From: Ruminococcus sp.
Lineage (GTDB): Bacteria; Bacillota; Clostridia; Oscillospirales; Ruminococcaceae
Direction of reading: 5' to 3'
Length of the DNA: 8,765 bases
Assembly: GCA_029063695.1 (NCBI GenBank)
Contig: JAIDNR010000368.1
Coordinates: 1 to 8,765 of the forward strand
Below, one piece after another: positions 1-4,622 of the stretch. Position numbers and translations under genes: made by a program. The stretch's first letter is position 1. Every line of letters starts with the position of its first letter. Below the pieces are notes generated by a model. The model did not search any database and had not been told where the DNA came from. It saw only the letters and a program-made list of their open reading frames with translations.

Positions 1-207
1 TTTCTTTATTATACCCGCTTTTACGAGAACAAGCGTTTCTTTGCTTATCTCACTATAACTGTTTTTTTTAGTAAGACTATTTTTTACGTCTAAGCCTATT
101 TTCTTTATATCATTACGTTCTTTTCTGTATCTGAAATAGAACATTAAAGCTATTGGCAACCCAATAATTACTGAAAATCCTGCAAAAAATGTAAAAAATT
201 CAGTCAT
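1..207 (-). CDS. Small single-span membrane protein, partial at its C-terminus
   Basis: An open frame of 69 codons starts with ATG at 207-205 and runs without a stop to the left window edge, so the C-terminus is missing. The product starts MTEFFTFFAGFSVIIG and has one hydrophobic segment at about residues 3-25, followed at once by a strongly basic stretch (RYRKERNDIKK). By the positive-inside rule this suggests an N-out, cytoplasmic C-tail anchor. The start lies only 5 bases after the asnS stop codon with no terminator between them, so it is probably co-transcribed with asnS under T-box control. The ribosome binding site is weak: GGAAG lies about 15 bases upstream, inside the end of asnS, so translational coupling is plausible. 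The Met at codon 22 is a less likely alternative start because it would delete most of the membrane segment. I do not recognise the family. Confidence 0.6.
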   Translation of the reverse strand, partial: MTEFFTFFAGFSVIIGLPIALMFYFRYRKERNDIKKIGLDVKNSLTKKNSYSEISKETLVLVKAGIIKK

Positions 208-212
208 TACTT

Positions 213-1583
213 TTATCTTATGCTTCCAACCGTTCTTGGATAGAGAATAACATCTCTGATATTTGACATGCCTGTTGTATACATGATAAGTCTTTCAAAT
301 CCGAGACCGAAACCGCCGTGCGGTACAGAACCGAATTTTCTGAGGTCAAGATAATCCGAATAGAGTTCGAGATTCATTTTACGTTCTTCCATAGCGGCAA
401 CAAGTTTATCATAATCGTATTCACGTTCGCTTCCGCCGATAATCTCGCCTACACCCGGTACAAGCAAATCAACAGCAGCAACAGTTTTTCCGTCGGGATT
501 CTGTTTCATGTAGAAAGATTTGATTTCCTTTGGATAATCTGTGACAAAAACAGCCTTTTTGAATACTTTTTCAGAGATATAGCGTTCATGTTCTGTCTGT
601 AAATCACAGCCCCACTCAACAGGATAAACAAAGTTCTCACCTGATTCCTGAAGAAGCTTTATAGCCTCAGTATAAGTTACTCTGCCGAAATCGTGGGAAA
701 TAAGCTCCTCAAGACGTGCTTTCAGACCTTTTTCAAAGTGAGCATCAAAAAACTCAATTTCAGTCGGACAGAGTTCGAGAAGCTGCCCGATAACGTATTT
801 GAGCATATCCTCTGCAATTTCAATGACATCATCAAGTTCGGCAAAAGCAACTTCGGGTTCAATGTGCCAGAATTCAGCGAGATGTTTGGGAGTGTTGCTG
901 TTTTCAGCACGAAAACTCGGTCCAAAAGTGTAGATTTTACCCATTGCAGTGGCAGCCATTTCGCCTTCTAACTGACCCGAAACTGAAAGACCTGCTTTTC
1001 TGCCGAAAAAGTCATTGGCATAGTAATCCTCTTCGGACTTGAATTCAGTAGTATAGCCGTTTGTGGTTACCTGAAACATTTCGCCCGCACCCTCACAGTC
1101 ACTTCCTGTAATAAGCGGAGTGTTGATATATACATAGTTATTGTTCTGGAAATATCTGTGGAGAGCTGCCGCAAGAACCGAACGCACATGCCATACAGCA
1201 TTGAAAGTATTCGTTCTGCTTCTGAGATGCGGAATACTTCTGAGGAATTCAAGGCTGTGACCTTTTTTCTGAAGCGGATAATCCGTAGGACAATCGCCGA
1301 GAACTGTAATTCCGTCGGGAGAAGTGTTTATTTCAACAGTATTGTTTCTTCCCTCAACAACCTTGCCGATAACTTTAAGGGACATTCCTACACGTGGTTC
1401 TTTGAAATCTCCGTCACCCTTTTCAATTACAATCTGAATGTTTTTAAGGGAAGTACCGTCATTCATTTCAACAAATGCAACACTCTTGGAATTTCGGGAA
1501 GTGCGAACCCAGCCGCAGACAGTAACTTCCTGTCCGATATAATCTTTGTTGCAGATGATTTCTTTAACATCAATGTGTTTCAT
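213..1583 (-). CDS. asnS: Asparaginyl-tRNA synthetase
   Basis: This 456-residue class II aminoacyl-tRNA synthetase attaches asparagine to tRNA-Asn in the cytoplasm, using ATP. An N-terminal OB-fold anticodon-binding domain spans about residues 1-105 (VTVCGWVRTSRNSKSVAFVE is typical). The class II catalytic core follows: motif 1 around NTPLITGSDCEGAGEMF (154-170), the LSVSGQLEGE stretch (199-208), motif 2 with FRAEN (224-228) and motif 3 GLGFERL (426-432). The length matches usual AsnRS (about 460). The GAGEMF and FRAENSNT signatures and the asparagine T-box favour AsnRS over the related AspRS. I chose the ATG at 1583 because AAAGGA lies 11 bases upstream and homology begins there. The frame stays open back to 1886, but that extension is the T-box leader. 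Expression should rise when uncharged tRNA-Asn accumulates. Confidence 0.97.
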   Translation of the reverse strand: MKHIDVKEIICNKDYIGQEVTVCGWVRTSRNSKSVAFVEMNDGTSLKNIQIVIEKGDGDFKEPRVGMSLKVIGKVVEGRNNTVEINTSPDGITVLGDCPTDYPLQKKGHSLEFLRSIPHLRSRTNTFNAVWHVRSVLAAALHRYFQNNNYVYINTPLITGSDCEGAGEMFQVTTNGYTTEFKSEEDYYANDFFGRKAGLSVSGQLEGEMAATAMGKIYTFGPSFRAENSNTPKHLAEFWHIEPEVAFAELDDVIEIAEDMLKYVIGQLLELCPTEIEFFDAHFEKGLKARLEELISHDFGRVTYTEAIKLLQESGENFVYPVEWGCDLQTEHERYISEKVFKKAVFVTDYPKEIKSFYMKQNPDGKTVAAVDLLVPGVGEIIGGSEREYDYDKLVAAMEERKMNLELYSDYLDLRKFGSVPHGGFGLGFERLIMYTTGMSNIRDVILYPRTVGSIR

Positions 1584-1620
1584 AAATAAATCGTTCCTTT
1601 CAAATGGATTTTCAGGACGG

Positions 1621-1886
1621 ATAAAATAAAAAATCTCCCGAACCTGATTAAACAGGACGAGAGTTATACCCGTGGTGCCACCTGAATTTACTGCTGAATC
1701 GTACCTGAACAGAACGGCAAAAGCAGTCACTTTCGTCCGCTGTAACGTGCGGAAAACGTCGCCCCTACTAAAAACAATATTTTTCGGTTTGATGCTCCGG
1801 AGTGTTATTCGCACAGGCTCTGATACACGGCTCTCACCTTTCCATGCTCTCTGAAAACGAAATCCTGTACTACTTCTCTCCATCAC
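1621..1886 (-). promoter_or_regulatory. T-box leader upstream of asnS, asparagine specifier
   Basis: On the minus strand the untranslated leader has the hallmarks of a tRNA-sensing T-box riboswitch. The T-box sequence GGTGGCACCACGGG lies at about 1682-1669. Its TGGC (1680-1677) would pair with the acceptor end of uncharged tRNA whose discriminator base is G, as expected for tRNA-Asn. Stem I closes through GGAG (1881-1878) and CTCC (1802-1799). An AGTA (1874-1871) opposite GAA (1810-1808) forms the expected loop-E type element, and GTACAGG pairs with CCTGTGC above it. In the specifier loop AAC (1806-1804), followed by A, reads as an asparagine codon and agrees with the downstream gene. A terminator sits at the 3' end. 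Confidence 0.93.
1625..1663 (-). terminator. Regulated terminator of the asnS T-box
   Basis: On the minus strand CTCTCGTCCTG (1663-1653) pairs with CAGGTTCGGGAG (1646-1635) across a 6-base loop, followed by a T-rich run ATTTTTTATT. It lies directly after the T-box sequence, so it is the alternative to the antiterminator. It should form when tRNA-Asn is fully charged. Confidence 0.88.
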
Positions 1887-1904
1887 GGCATTTATCTGAA
1901 TTTT

Positions 1905-1933
1905 ATTTTACCACTTTTTTTATAATTTGTCAA
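1905..1933 (-). promoter_or_regulatory. Sigma-A type promoter for asnS
   Basis: On the minus strand TTGACA (1933-1928, perfect -35) is followed after 17 bases by TAAAAT (1910-1905, -10 with one mismatch). Transcription would start near 1898, just upstream of stem I of the T-box leader. Confidence 0.85.
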
Positions 1934-1950
1934 TAGTTTATGGAAATTTT

Positions 1951-2001
1951 TAAATAAAAAAACAGACTGATGCATTATTTATTCGGCAAATCAGTCTGTT
2001 T
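1951..2001 (-). terminator. Terminator after the 37-residue membrane peptide gene
   Basis: A perfect 11-bp inverted repeat, AAACAGACTGA (1960-1970) and TCAGTCTGTTT (1991-2001), encloses a 20-base loop. On the minus strand it is followed by TTTTTTTATTT. It begins 13 bases after the stop codon of the short gene at 2015-2128 and insulates it from the asnS promoter. The plus-strand side also has some T residues, but no plus-strand gene ends here. Confidence 0.85.
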
Positions 2002-2014
2002 CTGTATTGATTTA

Positions 2015-2128
2015 TTACTTGCTGTTGAATTTGTCATTTGAAAATCTGAAAATCTTTAAAGTACCCCATGCGAGTACGGCTATAGTGAGAAAAACAGTTT
2101 CAATTAAAAAATTTTTTATATATTTCAT
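2015..2128 (-). CDS. 37-residue single-span membrane peptide
   Basis: ATG at 2128-2126 opens a 38-codon frame. Its ribosome binding site is very strong: GGAGG (2140-2136) with 7-base spacing. A good factor-independent terminator lies just downstream. The product begins MKYIKNFLIETVFL, with a hydrophobic stretch at about residues 7-27 (FLIETVFLTIAVLAWGTLKI) and a polar, charged tail ending NDKFNSK. The N-terminal lysines suggest an N-in orientation or an uncleaved signal anchor. The gene is monocistronic and divergent from the PHP gene. Its promoter is uncertain: a TATAAT at 2154-2149 has no good -35, and TTGTGA/TATATT with 16-base spacing further upstream is an alternative. I do not recognise the family. 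The translation and termination signals argue that it is real despite its size. A small toxin, a regulatory membrane peptide or a stress microprotein are all possible, and none is supported specifically. Confidence 0.62.
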   Translation of the reverse strand: MKYIKNFLIETVFLTIAVLAWGTLKIFRFSNDKFNSK

Positions 2129-2160
2129 GTCAATACCTCCGTTTTTTTATTATAATAACA

Positions 2161-2175
2161 TATATTCCGAATATA
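2161..2175. promoter_or_regulatory. 15-bp palindrome in the divergent intergenic region
   Basis: TATATTC-C-GAATATA is a perfect 7-bp inverted repeat around one central base. It lies just upstream of the TATAAT proposed for the 37-residue peptide gene, where a repressor or activator could bind. Its AT-rich content means chance is a real alternative. Confidence 0.35.
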
Positions 2176-2189
2176 CGCAAGATGAAAAA

Positions 2190-2208
2190 TGTCACAATAT
2201 GAGTGACA
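2190..2208. promoter_or_regulatory. Inverted repeat TGTCAC-N7-GTGACA, possible operator
   Basis: TGTCAC (2190-2195) and GTGACA (2203-2208) form a perfect 6-bp inverted repeat with a 7-base spacer, centred about 23 bases upstream of the -35 of the plus-strand PHP gene. The geometry suits a dimeric helix-turn-helix regulator. No regulator gene is visible nearby, so this is a candidate only. Confidence 0.35.
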
Positions 2209-2221
2209 AATGTAATTTTCC

Positions 2222-2250
2222 TTGCAATCTATGTAAGAATATGATATAAT
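2222..2250 (+). promoter_or_regulatory. Sigma-A type promoter for the PHP phosphatase gene
   Basis: TTGCAA (2222-2227) is followed after exactly 17 bases by a perfect TATAAT (2245-2250). The predicted start is about 15 bases before the start codon, leaving a very short leader that just holds the ribosome binding site. Confidence 0.82.
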
Positions 2251-2272
2251 TTAAAAAAAGGAGTGATTTTTT

Positions 2273-3040
2273 ATGCTTGCCAACTATCACACACATACGA
2301 AACGCTGTTTTCATGCAGAGGGAAGCGACAGGGAATATATAGAAAATGCTATAGAATCGGGAATGAAAGTACTGGGATTTTCCGACCACTGCCCATGGAT
2401 TTTCCACGACGACTATGTTTCCGGAATACGTATGCCCGCATCTTTTGCTGATGATTATTTCAAGTCACTTACTGCACTGAAAAAAGAGTATGCGGACGAT
2501 ATAACAATATATATAGGCTTTGAATCGGAGTATATTCCCGAACTTATCGAAGCACAGGATAAGTTTCTTGCAGATTATCCGCTTGACTACATGATTATGG
2601 GACAGCATTATATTGCACCTGAAAACAAGTCTCCGTATATGAGCAGACCGATAAGAGATGAAAATATTCTTGAAAAATATATTGATTTGGTAATTGAAGG
2701 AATGAATACAGGAAGATACAAGTATATTGCTCACCCTGATTTGTGCCATTTTATCGGCGATAAGGAAATTTATATAAAGCACTATACCCGACTTTGTGAA
2801 TATCTTAAGTCAAAAGATATACCTATTGAAATAAATATGCTTGGACTTGCAAGAAACCGCCATTATCCGTCCGCCGAATTTATGGAAATTGCACAAAAAG
2901 TCGGAAACAAAGCAATAATCGGCTGTGACGCTCATTATCCGGATATGTTAAGCGATGATTACAGTATAAAAAAGTGCAGAAAACTGGCAGAAAAATACTC
3001 TCTTGAACTCGTGGACTATATTTCAGGACTTGAACCGTGA
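2273..3040 (+). CDS. PHP-domain phosphoesterase, histidinol-phosphatase type (HisK-like)
   Basis: This is a 255-residue cytoplasmic metal-dependent phosphoesterase of the PHP superfamily. Its closest recognisable type is the monofunctional histidinol-phosphatase, which dephosphorylates L-histidinol phosphate late in histidine synthesis. The expected metal ligands are visible in order: HTHT (His6, His8), His14, SDHCP (Asp38, His39), FESEY (Glu84/Glu86), GQHY (His112), AHPD (His154) and GCDAHYP (Asp219, His221). The domain fills the protein and its length is near the family norm (about 265). The start is set by AAGGAG (2258-2263), 9 bases before ATG. No his genes are adjacent, so the substrate is uncertain: related PHP proteins act on other phosphate esters. 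No terminator separates it from the next gene, so some read-through is likely. Confidence 0.88.
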   Translation: MLANYHTHTKRCFHAEGSDREYIENAIESGMKVLGFSDHCPWIFHDDYVSGIRMPASFADDYFKSLTALKKEYADDITIYIGFESEYIPELIEAQDKFLADYPLDYMIMGQHYIAPENKSPYMSRPIRDENILEKYIDLVIEGMNTGRYKYIAHPDLCHFIGDKEIYIKHYTRLCEYLKSKDIPIEINMLGLARNRHYPSAEFMEIAQKVGNKAIIGCDAHYPDMLSDDYSIKKCRKLAEKYSLELVDYISGLEP

Positions 3041-3057
3041 AAATTATGCAAAATCTA

Positions 3058-3086
3058 TTGACAAAGACTGATGTATACGCTATAAT
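3058..3086 (+). promoter_or_regulatory. Perfect-consensus sigma-A promoter for the CNNM-type gene
   Basis: TTGACA (3058-3063) and TATAAT (3081-3086) are both perfect consensus with an ideal 17-base spacer. The start site would be near 3093, giving a leader of about 165 bases before the CNNM start codon. A core promoter this strong combined with a long leader suggests that output is set after initiation. Confidence 0.9.
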
Positions 3087-3121
3087 ATAATATATTTCTT
3101 GAAAAGCAGGTGAATTTCTTA

Positions 3122-3202
3122 ATGGACAGTACGCCCGACGGGTGTAATCCCAAAGAATCCGTAAATGATGTATCAGGGCATAGTCTGCACTTATTATGTT
3201 AG
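3122..3202 (+). CDS. Possible 26-residue leader peptide
   Basis: ATG at 3122 opens a 27-codon frame inside the leader of the CNNM-type gene. An AGGTGA ribosome binding site lies at 3108-3113, 8 bases upstream. The peptide begins MDSTPDGCNPKE and ends SLHLLC. The first codons run through a small hairpin (TACGCCC-GAC-GGGTGTA, 3130-3146). The last third, including the stop, lies inside the terminator-like hairpin at 3177-3216. A translating ribosome would therefore disrupt that hairpin, the geometry of a transcription attenuator. There is no run of one amino acid that would mark a classical amino-acid attenuator. It has no hydrophobic or other protein-like feature, so it may equally be a chance frame in a structured RNA. 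Confidence 0.35.
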   Translation: MDSTPDGCNPKESVNDVSGHSLHLLC

Positions 3203-3220
3203 TGACAGGCTATGCCTTTT
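3177..3220 (+). terminator. Terminator-like hairpin in the CNNM leader
   Basis: GGCATAG (3177-3183) pairs with CTATGCC (3210-3216). The stem continues inward through CTG/CAG and CAC/GTG with a one-base bulge, and is followed by TTTT. The short T-run makes it a modest intrinsic terminator. It lies between the promoter and the coding region, so it could attenuate the CNNM gene, end transcripts reading through from the PHP gene, or be part of an unrecognised RNA sensor. I could not match the leader to a known riboswitch class. Confidence 0.55.
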
Positions 3221-3257
3221 AGAAGTTGATAAAATATTTTTTACGGAGGAATTTTTT

Positions 3258-4574
3258 ATGTTATGGCAGATTATTCTGCAAATCGTTCTTATTGCACTCA
3301 ATGCTATTTTCGCCTGTGCGGAAATTGCAGTAATATCAATTAATTCTACGAAACTCGAAAAGCTGATAAATGACGGCAATAAAAGAGCGGTGAAACTGCA
3401 AAGGCTTACAGGTGAATCATCACATATTCTTGCGGTAATTCAGACCGCTGTTACTTTTTCGGGCTTTATTGCTTCTGCTTTCTGTGCGGACAATTTCGCT
3501 TACCGACTGTTAACACTCGCAAATAATGCAGGACTTAACGGCTGTGACAGTATTCTCAGACCTGTTTCGGTTGTTGTTGTAACGCTGATTCTTTCATGTC
3601 TCATGATTGTATTCGGCGAACTCGTTCCGAAACGTATGGCAATGAAAAATCCTGAAAAACTCGCTTTGTCAATGACATCTGTATTAAATGCAGTCAGAGT
3701 GATATTTGCACCGCTTGTCTGTATTCTTGACTTTTTTGCTGATTTGATTCTTAAAATAATGGGAATAAATCCTGAAGATGATAATGATATGATTACAGAA
3801 GAAGAAATTATTATGATGTCAGATGCAGGTGCCGAAAAGGGTACTATCGACGAAACAGAAAACCGTATAATCAAGAATATTTTTGCTTTTGATGATATGA
3901 CAGCCGAACAGATATGTACACACAGGACGGATGTTTCTGTTCTCTGGAGCAATGATTCTGTTGAGATATGGGAAGAAACCATTCACCGCACACGTCATTC
4001 ACGATTTCCTGTATGCGGTGAAAATGTTGACCATGTTATAGGCATACTTAATGCTAAGGATTATTTCCGTCTTGATGATAAAAGCCGTGATAATATCATG
4101 AAGAATGCAGTAAGAGAACCTTATTTTGTTCATGAAAATATGAAAGCGGACAGTCTTTTCGCTCAGATGAAAAAAAGCGGAGGTCATCATTTTGCCGTGG
4201 TAGTCGATGAATACGGCGGTATGTCGGGAATTATCACAATCACCGACCTTGTTGAACAGCTTGTCGGTGATTTTGATGACGATGAACTTAATCAGCCTGC
4301 AATAAAATTCAGGCGGACAGGCGAAAACGAATGGCTTGTTCCGGGAATTACAAGTCTTTCAGATGTATGTGAAGAACTTGAAATATCACTTCCTACTGAT
4401 AAATATGATACTTTCGGAGGATATGTCATTGACTTTCTTGGTGAGATTCCGAAAAACAGCACAACAACTTCATTTGACTGCGACGGACTTCATATTGAAG
4501 TTATTGAAATAAGCCATCACCGTATAAAAGCTTGTCATGTTGCTAAAATTCCGCAGGAAATTGAATCAGACTAA
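3258..4574 (+). CDS. CNNM/CorC-type membrane protein with DUF21, CBS pair and CorC_HlyC domains
   Basis: This 438-residue integral membrane protein belongs to the family often annotated as hemolysin or CorC and now linked to Mg2+ (and other divalent cation) transport. A DUF21 membrane domain covers about residues 1-175, with hydrophobic segments near 3-28, 58-77, 103-124 and 140-168 and the conserved FGELVPKR motif at 119-126. An acidic juxtamembrane stretch (ITEEEI, 179-184) leads to a tandem CBS pair at about 210-340, whose second half has VVVDEYGGMSGIITITDL (314-331). A C-terminal CorC_HlyC domain follows at about 348-430. CBS pairs in this family bind adenine nucleotides and regulate transport. 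ATG at 3258 is chosen because GGAGGA (3245-3250) lies 7 bases upstream and the first membrane helix starts there. The frame is open back to 3165, but that part is leader. The long leader suggests post-initiation control. Confidence 0.92.
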   Translation: MLWQIILQIVLIALNAIFACAEIAVISINSTKLEKLINDGNKRAVKLQRLTGESSHILAVIQTAVTFSGFIASAFCADNFAYRLLTLANNAGLNGCDSILRPVSVVVVTLILSCLMIVFGELVPKRMAMKNPEKLALSMTSVLNAVRVIFAPLVCILDFFADLILKIMGINPEDDNDMITEEEIIMMSDAGAEKGTIDETENRIIKNIFAFDDMTAEQICTHRTDVSVLWSNDSVEIWEETIHRTRHSRFPVCGENVDHVIGILNAKDYFRLDDKSRDNIMKNAVREPYFVHENMKADSLFAQMKKSGGHHFAVVVDEYGGMSGIITITDLVEQLVGDFDDDELNQPAIKFRRTGENEWLVPGITSLSDVCEELEISLPTDKYDTFGGYVIDFLGEIPKNSTTTSFDCDGLHIEVIEISHHRIKACHVAKIPQEIESD

Positions 4575-4580
4575 AAAATA

Positions 4581-4622
4581 CAGCCCTTGCATTTTATTAC
4601 AGGGCTGATTTTTGTTATTTTT
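4581..4622. terminator. Bidirectional terminator between convergent genes
   Basis: CAGCCCT (4581-4587) pairs with AGGGCTG (4601-4607). On the plus strand GATTTTTGTTATTTTTT follows; on the minus strand TATTTTTTAG follows. It serves both the CNNM-type gene, whose stop is 6 bases upstream, and the BIG2/dockerin gene. The stop of the latter is at 4625-4623, so its tail overlaps the plus-strand T-run. Confidence 0.9.

Noticed and set aside
1158..1589. 143-codon plus-strand open frame opposite asnS
   Set aside because: It is fully inside the conserved asnS coding region on the other strand and has no recognisable motif or start signals.
1584..1886. N-terminal extension of AsnRS to a start at 1886
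   Set aside because: The extra 101 codons coincide exactly with the T-box leader and its terminator, and AsnRS homology plus a ribosome binding site place the start at 1583.
3093..3220. Known riboswitch (M-box, yybP-ykoY manganese, NiCo, cobalamin) before the CNNM gene
   Set aside because: I looked for the conserved cores of these classes and did not find them. The leader is also short for an M-box or cobalamin aptamer. A covariance search is still needed.
3165..3257. Longer start for the CNNM-type protein at 3165
   Set aside because: It would run through the terminator-like hairpin, has no ribosome binding site, and adds 31 residues before the first membrane helix. ATG at 3258 has GGAGGA at good spacing.
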